A DNA stretch of 64,000 nucleotides from Pseudo-nitzschia pungens. Its lineage: Eukaryota; Bacillariophyta; Bacillariophyceae; Bacillariales; Bacillariaceae. Position 1 is the first letter of the stretch. Every line of letters starts with the position of its first letter. Positions 21,768-32,636 of the stretch are shown piece by piece. The notes beneath the pieces are model-generated. The model was not told where the DNA came from. It worked only from the letters and a program-made list of their open reading frames with translations, and ran no database searches. The translations under genes were made by a program, and so were the position numbers. The stretch covers positions 2,170,001 through 2,234,000 of the forward strand of contig CM074762.1 in assembly GCA_037355855.1 (NCBI GenBank), written 5' to 3'.

Positions 21768-24700
21768 ATGGCCACGATGAATGCTCGGTCGCCGATCCGT
21801 TTCGAGAAGAAGAACAAGAATCAATCGTATCTGTTCGGTGTTGGTGCCACGATGCTGATGCTGTCCGTCTTGGTGGCACAGCGCGGATCGCGGTGCCATG
21901 GCTTTCGAGTTCGAGGTCGAGATCGAGTTCGAGTTCGTGCTTCTGACTCGAGGTGGAGGCACGTGTGCTCGTACGCGCCGGCCGTAGTTCAGCCGCTCGG
22001 AACTCTGCCAACGCCAACGACACGGGCGTCACACGCAAACGCAAACACCAACACAAACCCAACGGCATTCGCACTGTCAATGTCCATCGGAGAACCACGG
22101 ACCTCCTCGAGTGCACGATATTCCTCGCGATGTGGATGCGAAAGCACGTGTGCCAACGGGAGGTGTGCCTCGAGGATGGCACCGTCGCTTCGGCAGTCGC
22201 GGCATTCCTTTTACGATTCGCTGAGAAGAACAACGAGGAGGAGGAAGGCGTTGTATTCCACCACGCCCCAATCCACCGCCGACGAAACGACGACGAGCAA
22301 CGAAATCACGGACCAGACCCTGTACCAGCAATTCAAGGACCTGTCGGTCGAGATCCGGATGCACGACGAGCTGTACTACACCGGGGGCACTTCCGGAGAC
22401 GTCTCCGCCACCGACAACAACAACAACAACGCCGATGGTGGCAAGCGTCCCGCCGTTGCGGCGATTTCCGACGACGAATTTGATGCGTTGGTGCGGCGGG
22501 AGGAAGAACTGGAAACAAAACACCCGGAATTCCTCCGTGCCTGGAGGATCGAATCGGGACTGGGCGAGGCCGCCACCCGCAGCGGACGGGTGGGAACGGA
22601 CATGATGATGATGATTCCCGCCATCAACAGCAACAGCAACAGCAACAACATCGACGGCGAGGATGCATCGAACAAGAACGTTCGATTGAAACGAAGGCTC
22701 TTGTCTCCGATGCTGTCCCTGGACAACGTGCTCAACGAGGAGCAGCTTCACGGCTGGTTGAAAAGGGTGGTAAAGGCTACCAACGAATGGGAACTGGAAA
22801 CAGAGGCAGAGGCAGATGCAGACACACACGCAGACACACACGCAGACACACACGCAGACACAGAAGAGACCCAGCGCTCGGCTTTGTCCTCCAGATCGAC
22901 CATCTCGATTGTCACCGAACCCAAATTGGACGGAGTCAGCCTCTCGTTGCGATACGAATCAGGGGGTGCCGAGACTTGGTCGACTAGCGACGACGACGGG
23001 AGCGAGCAAGATCCAATGGTAGTAGTGCTGGAGTTGCAATGGGCATCGACCCGGGGAGATGGGAAAATTGGGCAAGACGTGACGGCTGCCGCCAATCAAA
23101 TGCCCGGGATTCCCTCTCGGATTCGGTTGCCCTCGTCGTGTATTTCGGGCAGCGAAGGAAACCCGTTGGCCGTGGAAGTCAGGGGGGAAGTGGTTTTGCC
23201 GCGGTCCGAATTCTTGCGCATGCGACGAGCCGAAGCCGAGAGCGCGGCCGCTGCCGCTGCTGCTCGGGAAGCACTCGAACAGGAGACACGGCAAGCGAAC
23301 GCGACATCCACAGAAACGAAAACGAAAACAAAAACAGAGAACTTCACAAACACTGCAGGTAGCAGCGATGGAGGTGCCACCGATGAGGACTTGCCAAAAC
23401 CAAACAAGCAAAAGATCATTTCGTTCTCGAACCCCCGCAACGCCGCGTCGGGAATATTGCTCCGCAAGGAATCGGACGATCCGGAGGAGGATTCGGAATC
23501 CAGAGAACTGCGATCTCTTCTTCGGTTTTACGCGTACGATGTTTCGGGTTTGGAAAAAACGCAGGCCCAAAGTGGCGACGAATCACCGGAAATCGACGGG
23601 ATACGCATACGGCAGCAATTGGAAGATTGGGGCTTTCCCCTGGCTCTGCCCGTTGTCATTACCGACATTCACTGGGATCGAAAGGACATGATCAGAACGA
23701 CCGAGGAAACGACCGGGGAAGGGGAATCAGAAGAAGAATCCGAGTCGACCGTGTCGCTGGACGATTGGTTCCGAGAAGCGATCGCAGACAAACAAATACA
23801 ACCCATTATGGATTATTTTTCGGCCTTGGAAAAACACCGCGAAAGTCTGCAGCGAGAAGACGACGATTTGTTGTCGGCAAACGTCTCGTCGTCATCGAAA
23901 TTGCCAAAACCAAAATCCAAGGAGACCCAACGCAAAAAAACTTCACAAACCGAGGTGCACTACGAGTGGGGAGATTTCGACGTCGATGGTTGCGTCCACA
24001 AGGTCTCGCAGGCTTCCATCAAATCCGCCATGGGTTATTCCATGAAGAGTCCCAAGTGGGCCACCGCCCACAAATTTCCGGCGCAGTCCAGCGTGTCACG
24101 GTTGCTGGACATTGTCGTGCAGGTGGGTCGAACGGGAGCCCTGACGCCGGTCGCGATTCTGGAACCGACCGAGATCGGTGGTGTCACCGTGCAGCGCGCC
24201 ACGCTCCACAATTTTGGTCACTTGCAAGAAATCTTGGGACGCGGCCCGGACGCTGGTGAAGACAATGGCGTGGATGCAGGAAAAGCCGTCATTGCCAGGA
24301 TTCCAAAGTACGATCCCGTGTTGCTTCAGCGTGCCGGGGATGTCATCCCGCAAGTAGTCCGAAGAATTCAGAGCCATGCAAAATCGTCGTCCACAGCGAG
24401 CGTCGATGAGGACGATTCTTCCGAGTGGATCTCATTGGAGCCCCCGGAGCAGTGCCCGTTTTGTTCCTCACCCGTGTCGTACGATACATCGGAATCTTCG
24501 GCATCCTCGGTAGGCCAAGTAATACGGTGCAGTGGACCACCATTGCTCTGTCCACCAAGAGCCGTTACTTCTCTCAAGCACGCATTTTCGAGGGACGCGC
24601 TGGATCTGACGGGGCTGTCCGAAGCCCGCATTCAACAATTGATGGATGCCGAGTTGCTGCGATACCCGTCGGACATTTTTCGCATGGGGGACACCGAGTG

Positions 24701-25487
24701 GGAGAAGATTGCTGCCTTGCCTGGATGGGGGGAAAAATCCTGCAAAAATCTCCGCGATACCACCGGAACGATCGCTTCCAATGGACTCGCCCTGAGTCGT
24801 TTCATATACTCGCTGGGAATACGTCACGTGGGAAAACACACCTCGGAATTGGTTGCCGAGTCGTACGGATCCATCGGAGCCTTTCTGGAAGCCCTAAAAG
24901 TCGCTGCGAGTTATCAAGAACCTCCCGGTCTCTCCAACGAGGAAGGAGGGGAATCGGAAAACGAAAACAAAGACGAAAACCAAAAAGAAGACAATGACTC
25001 CTCGCGAGAACAAAGGTGGCAGCCGTTCCCACCACTTGAGAAGAAACTGGGCATTGGGCCGGTTATGATTGAATCCCTCCTCGCTTTTGCCCGAAGCGAC
25101 GAACTCACTAGAGCTACAATAGAACTCGCAAACTCACTGACGATCCTGGAGCAAGATGTTGTGGTTGATTCGCCGCTCGGAACGGATTCCGATTCCAAAG
25201 ATCCATCGGCCGATTCTGCGATCGGCAGCAACAGCCATCGACCCTGGAAAGGCTTCCGTGTCGTTTTCACGGGGTCGTTGGGCGACGGACTGACCCGGTC
25301 AAAGGCGCAAGACGTTGCCAAGCAGCTCGGCGCCAAGGCAACTTCCGGGAGCGTGAGCAAATCCACGGATCTTGTCGTGTACGGAGACAAGGGCGGCAAG
25401 AAACTGACGCAAGCCATGGAACTGGGCATTCCCACGATCGAGGCAAACGAATTTGTTCGTCTGGCAAAAGAAAAGGGATACCTGTGA
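21768..25487 (+). CDS. ligA: NAD+-dependent DNA ligase (LigA type), probably plastid-targeted
   Basis: A 1239-residue protein with the complete bacterial LigA order. Domain Ia (YQQFKDLSVEIRMHDELYY, then ISDDEFDALVRR) binds NMN. The adenylation domain has catalytic Lys386 in KLDG, followed by TRGDGKIGQDVT, RGEVVLPRSEF and NPRNAASG, then WGDFDVDGCVHKV. An OB fold (VQVGRTGALTPVA), a four-Cys zinc finger beginning at C896/C899 (CPFC, later RCSG and LCPP), helix-hairpin-helix repeats and a C-terminal BRCT domain (about 1158-1237) follow. Bacterial LigA has about 670 residues; the excess is low-complexity insertions, including ADTH repeats, and an N-terminal extension. That extension has a hydrophobic segment (FGVGATMLMLSVLVAQ) ending CHGF then Arg-rich sequence, consistent with a bipartite plastid signal. 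The likely task is nick sealing in an organelle. Confidence 0.92.
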   Translation: MATMNARSPIRFEKKNKNQSYLFGVGATMLMLSVLVAQRGSRCHGFRVRGRDRVRVRASDSRWRHVCSYAPAVVQPLGTLPTPTTRASHANANTNTNPTAFALSMSIGEPRTSSSARYSSRCGCESTCANGRCASRMAPSLRQSRHSFYDSLRRTTRRRKALYSTTPQSTADETTTSNEITDQTLYQQFKDLSVEIRMHDELYYTGGTSGDVSATDNNNNNADGGKRPAVAAISDDEFDALVRREEELETKHPEFLRAWRIESGLGEAATRSGRVGTDMMMMIPAINSNSNSNNIDGEDASNKNVRLKRRLLSPMLSLDNVLNEEQLHGWLKRVVKATNEWELETEAEADADTHADTHADTHADTEETQRSALSSRSTISIVTEPKLDGVSLSLRYESGGAETWSTSDDDGSEQDPMVVVLELQWASTRGDGKIGQDVTAAANQMPGIPSRIRLPSSCISGSEGNPLAVEVRGEVVLPRSEFLRMRRAEAESAAAAAAAREALEQETRQANATSTETKTKTKTENFTNTAGSSDGGATDEDLPKPNKQKIISFSNPRNAASGILLRKESDDPEEDSESRELRSLLRFYAYDVSGLEKTQAQSGDESPEIDGIRIRQQLEDWGFPLALPVVITDIHWDRKDMIRTTEETTGEGESEEESESTVSLDDWFREAIADKQIQPIMDYFSALEKHRESLQREDDDLLSANVSSSSKLPKPKSKETQRKKTSQTEVHYEWGDFDVDGCVHKVSQASIKSAMGYSMKSPKWATAHKFPAQSSVSRLLDIVVQVGRTGALTPVAILEPTEIGGVTVQRATLHNFGHLQEILGRGPDAGEDNGVDAGKAVIARIPKYDPVLLQRAGDVIPQVVRRIQSHAKSSSTASVDEDDSSEWISLEPPEQCPFCSSPVSYDTSESSASSVGQVIRCSGPPLLCPPRAVTSLKHAFSRDALDLTGLSEARIQQLMDAELLRYPSDIFRMGDTEWEKIAALPGWGEKSCKNLRDTTGTIASNGLALSRFIYSLGIRHVGKHTSELVAESYGSIGAFLEALKVAASYQEPPGLSNEEGGESENENKDENQKEDNDSSREQRWQPFPPLEKKLGIGPVMIESLLAFARSDELTRATIELANSLTILEQDVVVDSPLGTDSDSKDPSADSAIGSNSHRPWKGFRVVFTGSLGDGLTRSKAQDVAKQLGAKATSGSVSKSTDLVVYGDKGGKKLTQAMELGIPTIEANEFVRLAKEKGYL
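22818..22862 (+). repeat. 12-bp coding repeat (ACACACGCAGAC)
   Basis: Just over three copies of a 12-bp unit encode ADTH repeats in an insertion of LigA just before the adenylation motif. Confidence 0.85.
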
Positions 25488-26077
25488 ATGGGCTGAAACA
25501 GGATTATCATCCGGGTACACTTTAATAGTTTATTTCTATTTCCATAGACTCCTTTTTGGAACACTCAAACGAGGGGTAACCACATGTTCAATGCACTCGG
25601 CAAATCCGTGTAACAAATACTTTTCGGGTGCAAACGCGTTGAAGCGTCGTTGCAAGAAAACCTTTGTGAATCTTCGGTACCGTTTGGATTGTGCGAAGCG
25701 TCCCAGGCCAAACTGGAATCGTATTCGCTTGTCAATCATTTGTTTTCTTGGTCCAGGAATCGTATCGTCCCCGATTCTTCCACAGCAGCAGTGAAATCGA
25801 CCTCTCTCGATCAGGCTCAAGTTCGATGGATTATGATGTCGTCGAACAGCGTGCATTGACACCAACGGCAGCCTTTCTCTCTCGCAAAGAAGTGCCGTTT
25901 CTTGTGCACACCTCACACCGTGCGGATTTCCAGCACGGAAGTGTTTTCTCGACAATGTATGCAAAAGTGCCATCCCAATCTTGGCACCGTACGATAAAAC
26001 AGTCAGTGCACCTTTATGTATCTATACATATATGTGTCATACTACCCGTGGGGACTCGACCGCATCGTTGTTCTCGA
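25488..26077. other. Convergent intergenic region, no gene seen
   Basis: Shared 3' flank of the LigA gene and the minus-strand gene at 26078. Only short frames without recognisable similarity are present. Confidence 0.6.
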
Positions 26078-26927
26078 TCAAGTCCCCGCATCTGGCAGTT
26101 CGACACGAATTTGCCGCACCTCCTCGTACAGGGCCGAGATCACGGTGCCGGATTGGGACGACGGATCCCCCGCGACAAACACCGTGGGAACATCCATATT
26201 CGTATCCGTTCTCTTATCCGCTCCCGGAGGTTCCGGCCGAGAATTCGGCAGAGCTTGCGGCTGGTGCAAGAAAATCTCTAGGTTGGAAAAAGCGTTGTTC
26301 CCCAGTCGGAACCTCAGATTGTCAATGCTGGTTTTCAGTGCCTCCGCAATTGCGGTTTGATACCGTTGCGGTTGCTGTAAATCTTGCTTTTTCTCTTGCT
26401 GCATAGACAACGATGGTGGTGGCGCCAACGGGCACACCATGATTTTCCATTGATCGCTTTCGAACAACCAGTTGGGATCCAAAGTAATGACGGCACGATC
26501 GTCGTTGTCGTCGTCTGCTGCTGATGCTATCAGAGGCGATAACCGGTGCCTCAGCTTTCTTTGCTGTCGAAATCGTCCCGAAAGGACATTGTCGTTGGGA
26601 TCTTTGACGTTTCTCAAGATCCTCCCCGTCAAGCTGGAACTCGATCCCGGAGAGGCCGAGAACAACGTATCGTCTTCACTGCCACTGCGATTGTTGTTTG
26701 GAACCTCCAGGATCAATTGGTTCAGCAAATGCGCCACCGCCGGAATGGTTTCGCGGTACGACTTTCCGGCCACCGCCAGCGGTCCCTTTTGATTCCTGCC
26801 CGGAATGACCAGGTGAACCGCGAACCTCGAACGCAACTCGGTTTCGACCCTGCGGACGGATTTCTGGCGCTCGTCGAGAGAGGATCCTTCGAAGCAGAGG
26901 TGGAGTCTTCGCGGTGGCTGCTGTAGC

Positions 26928-26962
<35 letters not shown>

Positions 26963-27229
26963 TGCCTGCCGGCGACGACGACGATCCCCTCCCGGCGATG
27001 ATGATGATGATGATGATGATGACTCCTCTCCCGAACCGTTCGGGGTGGTGGCTTCGGCATTGGCTTCGCGAGCGTATTCCGGAATGTCCAGCTGTATCAT
27101 GCAGTTGCAGTGCTTGAGCGGAGGGGGGACGAGTTTGGATGGATCGCGTTTCGGGGGAGGACGGTAGTTCCTCCCTCCGTGGCCGCGTTTCCCCACTCCC
27201 ACTCGGGCGGAGGATCCATGGCTGAACAT
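26078..27229 (-). CDS. Low-complexity protein with a KH-like segment
   Basis: A 383-residue single-exon protein; the first ATG in frame is at 27229. The N-terminus is His/Gly/Arg-rich, followed by a Pro-rich PPLKHCNCMIQLDIPEYA stretch, a Ser run, an Arg patch and a Gln run (from GATGAT and CTG/CAG repeats). A segment near 125-185 reads like a KH fold or a related alpha-beta domain: ETELRSRFAVHLVIPG, then RNQKGPLAVAGKSYR and ETIPAVAHLLNQLIL. The C-terminal half (GDPSSQSGTVISALYEEVRQIRVEL at the end, in two parts) is conserved-looking but unassigned. If the KH reading is right it may bind RNA; this is a weak inference from the VIPG/VAGKSY pattern. Confidence 0.65.
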
Positions 27230-27252
27230 GTGATGCTTATGCTTGGAATTCA

Positions 27253-27285
27253 ACTTGGACTTGGACTTGGACTTGGGCTTGGACT
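27253..27285. repeat. (TTGGAC)n hexamer repeat
   Basis: Four to five copies of a TTGGAC-like hexamer in the 5' flank of the minus-strand gene, next to a TATATA-rich segment at 27309-27340. Confidence 0.85.
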
Positions 27286-29076
27286 TCTACTTCTACTTCG
27301 AGCACCTATTATATATATAGATAGATATATAGATATATAAAGAACGGCTCGAAGGAATCGTCGACGAGTGTCGTCTTCGAGAACAAAGACGCGGTCAGCT
27401 TTAGTGGTTTGTATTCTAGAGATTCTGTGCTGTATCCTAAGTTGTTGGTAAGGTTTTACAATATGAGCATGTTCTGGGAGGAAGTGGACTGGAATTCAAC
27501 GAAGGTTACGAGTAAGGTTACGGTAAGGTTACCGGTAGGAGAGGCATCCAAGATTCGAGTCCATTCCCAGTTTGAACATCAGTACGTACGCCGCCAGATC
27601 GTGCGCCTTCGTTTTGTAAGCAAGTTACGGTAAGGTTATTATGGTAAGGTTTCCTATGGTAAGTAGCAGCTTCTTGTAGCTAGTAGCACCTCAGTATCAC
27701 ATCATATAAGTACGGTAGTAACCTTGTACTTCTACTCTAGAGAGTTAACTAAGTTACGGTACGTTTGCGGGAATCAATGAGTGATTCCGAAATAGGATTA
27801 CTTATTTTTTAAGTAGACATATACATGAAACTTTGTATTTCGGGAACACATAAAAGGGTCATCTGAGTAACCACTTACTTAAAAATAATGACTACAGTGA
27901 GGCGGGTCTCAATGTAGCGACATAGAAAATAACTAAGGAATTCTTGACTAAATGAATATAGAATTTTCCGTTATTGCGCGCCATAAATAAGTAATTGGGG
28001 GTTACATAAACGATATATGTAACTTCTATTTCGGGAATCACTCAAATATGGAACTATCCTCCGAAGTGTCCAAAGCGGGAACTGGTACAAGTACTACGTA
28101 TTACCGTACCACCTCCAACATGTGCGTTACCTTTTCCGGCTCGAGCTTCGGCGGAAGCCTTACTGAATCACAGAATAGTATTTTTAGTGAAATTCTACCG
28201 ACCGGTAAACCTTCCACAACAAAAGGCGATCATCGACAATGATACTTCTTCTTTTGAAATTCATTTAATGTATGGACAAAATAATACGGCTACAAACAGC
28301 CACGGACTTCAAAACTTAAAGGAATGTGAAACGATTAGGCATATATACGAAATCCAACATTATGGAACTACAATTTGTAGCTTCAACTTTGCATTATTAT
28401 ATAATTTTTTTCCATTCAGGGGAACCCTATGCAACAGTGTTTCATCAACGAAGTTCGACGCCATTATTATTTTTTGCGAATTCAAATTCGGGTTTCCGTT
28501 TCCGATCACTACTTCAGTACGACTAGTACTAATTATCGTACGTACTTGTACAGGGTACAAGCAAGATTACTCTTGTAGCATTCAAAATACGGTACCAGGC
28601 AAGTTATGTATTCAGACCGTGTCATACCAGCCAGTATGTGAGCTATTGTGAATTTTCTCGCTATGGAGTCTCCTCTATGGTGAGGCTTCCTCTCAGAGCT
28701 TCCATCTGTTCATGAAGGTCGATGTTTTTGGGTATGAACGGCAACGTCATCAACTGACTGAATGGATATCTCTGTTTTTGGTTATGCTGGCACAATTACT
28801 ACTAGTAGCAGTAGTAATACTACTGATTGTGACAAGAAAAGGATGGCAGATATATGCTGTACCTGCTTTACCTGGAAAGTAGCAGTATCAAAGTAAAGCT
28901 AGTAATGCAAACTGAACCTATCATACTACGTGGGACTTCATTGCTGTCTATGTCAACAGCATTTTTATTGTGTCAATGTGAGTGTTTGAATCCTTACGCT
29001 AGCACTAGCAGTAGTAGTAATAGCGATAGACTCCTTCTGACAAAACAGAACGGTTTTGGAGAGAAACGTTGTGCCG
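27286..29076. other. Intergenic with TATA-rich segment, GTAAGGTT words and a MITE candidate
   Basis: The stretch begins with an AT-rich TATATATAGATAG segment near 27309-27340 that could serve the minus-strand gene. GTAAGGTTAC-type words crowd 27450-27660. A 267-bp element with inverted termini follows (separate entry). Beyond it only short frames are seen. Confidence 0.55.
27778..28044. mobile_element. Candidate MITE, 267 bp, 18-19-bp terminal inverted repeats
   Basis: The left end (TGAGTGATTCCGAAATAG) matches the complement of the right end (CTATTTCGGGAATCACTCA) except for one deleted C. Subterminal ATTACTTATT/AATAAGTAAT words are also inverted. No coding capacity and no clear target-site duplication are visible. 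Confidence 0.5.
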
Positions 29077-30830
29077 TTATCGCACCACTCGTTTTGGCCT
29101 GAGCCTCGCCCCCTTCGGCTTCAGCGTCAAGAACCAAGTAATGTACCCCTCGTCTTCTACCTCCAATTCCACTTCGGATAATATCCTCGGAACGATGCAC
29201 TGCAACTCTGCTTGCGCAAGCGATTGCCCCAGGCAGTTCTGTTTGCCCGCCGAGAAAATCAAAACAGCGTCCTTCTGGGACTGGGTTGGATTTTCCCACC
29301 TCGAGGGAACATATTCGTCCGAGTTTTCCCCAAAGATTGTCTTGTTGCGATGTGTCATCATGATGTGGCAGACGACACTCGTGCCCTTTTTGATGAGATA
29401 CCCCTCCTTTGTCACAAAATCCCTGCCGCAAACGCGCGCAGACCCACTGGCACTGACGGGATAGAGTCGCATTGCCTCCTTGATCGCCATCAGAAGAATG
29501 TTGGACCGCCTCCATTGATCGGGTGAATCCATGGTAGCAATGTGGTCTCTCACCTTTTTCTGCTCGTCTGGATTTCGAGCGAGTTCCAGCAGTGTAAAGG
29601 ATATGGTGTAAGCAGTGGTCTGAAGCAGGGCAAGATAAGTAATAGTGAGCGAATGGATGATCAGCGTACAATACAGTGTCCACTACCACATTTCCTTCCT
29701 ACGTTTTGGAACAAACTTACATCGTAACCGGCTGTCAAATATAGCAATACATCTGCAGCGAGTTCTAATTCACTCTCGTAGCAAGGATTGTTGACTATGT
29801 AATACATGATTGTACCTTTCAGTGGATTGGGGTTGGTCCTGTACTTTGCAATGATTTTCTTGGCAAACTCCAGGTTCGCCATGGCCGCCTCCATTGCTCT
29901 GCGCCGTTCCGGAAGAAGCCTGCCGAGGTACTTTCGAAATGGATTGTTGAGAGACCTGTTCAAGAATTCTTTAACCACTAGTTCGCTGTTGTTGAGAAAG
30001 TCGACCTTTTCTTGTTCCGATATATCGTATTCAAAGGCTGTTTTGGATATCGCTTCGAGGGTGATCGATATCATTTCTTTCGAAACATCAAAGGATTTGC
30101 CTTGCTCCGCACATGGAATGAGTACCTGCTGGATCCATTCTTCCGTGCGTTCCAGAGCAACTTGGCTCATTCGTTTTACGTGCCTGTTCGAAAAAGCCGG
30201 AGCCACTCCCTTTCTTCTCGCATGCTGGCATATTATTTCGGTTGGGAACATGGGGGGTGTGCATTGATGGATATCAAAACGCAAAAAGCACGAAAAGATG
30301 GACTTGTCAGCAAGTGTTGGCAACGATTGTCGAACAAATAAATTCTGATTCCGTGTTCCTGCTGACTTGAAACTTACCCAGAACGACCCATTTCTTGTAA
30401 AGATGCTACCGACACCCAATGGCTCGAATTCTCGGTACGTGTTGGGTTTGGTTGATAGCGGATCCGTCAGAACCTCTCTTGCGAGGGCAGGATCTCCCGT
30501 CATCACGGGTCGCCTCGGAAGCGGCAGTATGAATGTATCCGCGCCGTTGAGGGCCTTCCTTGCTTTCAGGGCGAACCACGGTTGCTGTTCACTCGTCATG
30601 TTGCGAATGGATTCGAACATTCCAAACGGTGCCACGGGTGGTCGAGATCCCTTTTCCATATAGAAACAATGCATTTTCAAGAAGGAGTAGAGTGTGTGGT
30701 TTGAATTCGATTTCAATACCGCAAGGAGGAAACACACAAAACATATCATCGAGCAGAGGAATATGTTCATCGCCGTGATCACCGCAGGTACCAGCATCGT
30801 AGCCGCTGGAACAAGAAAATCGGTCGTCAT
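29077..30830 (-). CDS. Cytochrome P450 monooxygenase, three exons
   Basis: Exons 30830-30378, 30224-29721 and 29619-29077 join in phase 0 to give 499 residues. Introns are 153 nt (30377-30225) and 101 nt (29720-29620), both GTAAGT...CAG. The N-terminal membrane anchor (MLVPAVITAMNIFLCSMI and on) suggests the endoplasmic reticulum. The joints restore family motifs: HARRKGVAPAF after the first intron, and the I-helix AGYDTT across the second (GYD then TTAYT). The K-helix ExxR is in KEAMRLYP, the PERF-like region in YVPSRWENP, and the haem loop FSAGKQNCLG carries the Cys ligand. The fold and motifs resemble the CYP4/CYP97 side of the superfamily, but the substrate cannot be given. Confidence 0.9.
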
Positions 30831-32636
30831 TGTTTGGGACAAAGAAGAGACCGGGGTTGGAAATATTTCGATGAATCTGTAGGTGATGTGAGGGAGAAGG
30901 TAATTTTTCAGTATGTGACTCGTTACTGTGATGCACTGCTCGGGTTTTCAATATCACCCAAAGGAGTGATTGTGATATGCTGGTCGGGTTTTCAATAGCA
31001 CTTGTTTGCAGCGCTAAGTCTAGCTGTCTTTCAGAGTTCACTCTAAGCAACGAAGTACTATGTACTCGTACGGTACGTTTGAAATCGAAGATGGAACTCG
31101 AAGTTCTTGTGTTTATAAATCTCAGGGTTCAGGTAATTACCGGTACATTAACCTTTCCCGGTAGTTTGGGGAAATGTAGTGAGTACGTATCATTAACATT
31201 AGGAAAACGGGAAGGCATAGCAGAATTTTTTGGGAACAACGAAGACGCCTTCGAGGAAACCTATGCAACGATTTTCTATCTGTGCTAGTTTTCAGCTTTT
31301 ACGTTCAAATACATACCATTGTGTATACTAGGTATGATGACGTGTGCTAATAGAACAATTGGGATAGAATACTTAAACAACTTCTCAGAGGCTTATAGAA
31401 AGAAAAGGGTTTCCATTCGGATTACGTCATTCAGAAACATCAGTCATACGTGAACAATTATACGGTAAATTAGGAAGTACGAAGTAAGCCTTAGACCAAG
31501 ATTGGATTCGAATCGATTCATTCAGCACCATAAGTGAAGTGAAAAAGAGGAAGATAATTGATCATCCATAGTTCAACTAAGAAATTCACTACTTATGTTT
31601 ATTTATTGGATCAGCGACGAAGTTTCAGCGACTTTTCGGAGACCTCTATTGAAGAATACTGTTTTTTTGATTTTTTTTTCTTGTTTAGGCACACCATATT
31701 TACAATTAAAAAAAAAATTGTGCGACTGTCTGTTGTGTCCTACCGTATACGACACAGTAAGATTAACCTTAGCTAAGGTTAATCATTCAATCATTATTTT
31801 TTTTAAAAAATAATCCTTCCAAACAATGAGACAAACCTTGGGATTCTCGCTCTGGAGGATTTAAAATTTCCAGTGGTTTCTTGTCCTCTTGCTGTCTGCA
31901 AGAATCCTTGCAGTCTGCAAGAGTCCACCATTTTGGTAACTACTAGTACTACTAGTAGTAGGGCGTGGTTCAACTGTGGTGAACAATTATTGTGTAAGAT
32001 GATATTGATGAAGTACTAGTGCTTTGAGGAATTGCTATTGTTGCATTCCTTTAAGATTGGATTTCAGGTTTGAAGACTACCAATTGATGAATAAAGATGA
32101 GGAATACATTTTTGCAACAATCTGCCTAAGAAGTCATTAGTAGTAGTATTTTGCCCTCCTTAATTTCTTCTGAAGTCCAGTAGTTCTTTTGCCTCTTCTG
32201 AGTTTTTTTTGGGTGGGCGCAAAATACTAGGGTTGTAAGTTTCTCTAGCTAATCTTACTTCGTACTTCGTACTTCGTTCTTCGTATTTTTTTGTACGTAG
32301 TAATTGTAGACGTGCATACCGCAGTTTACCGTAAGTTTAATCTTACCCTGTAGTCCAGGGCTGTCGTCTAAGAAATACGAAGTACTTCGTATTTCGTAAC
32401 GTTCTTGGATACAAAAGGTAAGGTTACATGTTCCATCATGGTAGTACGTTCGAATGTACCGATAACTAAACCTTACGCATTTCACGTGAGGTAATCTCAC
32501 TATCGGAGGACATCGGACATCACCGTACGGTACATCACTGATGTCGCACGAACTCGAAACCGAAACAAGTCGAGTTGCTTCGTGATTTCTGGGTGAACAG
32601 CGGATTCTGCGAAAGCCAACAGCTAGCAAGACTACT
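30831..32636. other. Intergenic, repeats only
   Basis: No gene seen. A direct repeat of TCGGGTTTTCAATA occurs near 30938 and 30983. ACTAGTACTACTAGTAGTAG lies near 31941. TACGAAGTA/ACTTCGTA and GTAAGGTT words crowd 32250-32500 before the 32637 gene. Confidence 0.55.

Noticed and set aside
22077..22853. Minus-strand 258-codon frame within LigA
   Set aside because: It is antisense to conserved LigA motifs and its CVCVCV start is the ACACAC repeat.
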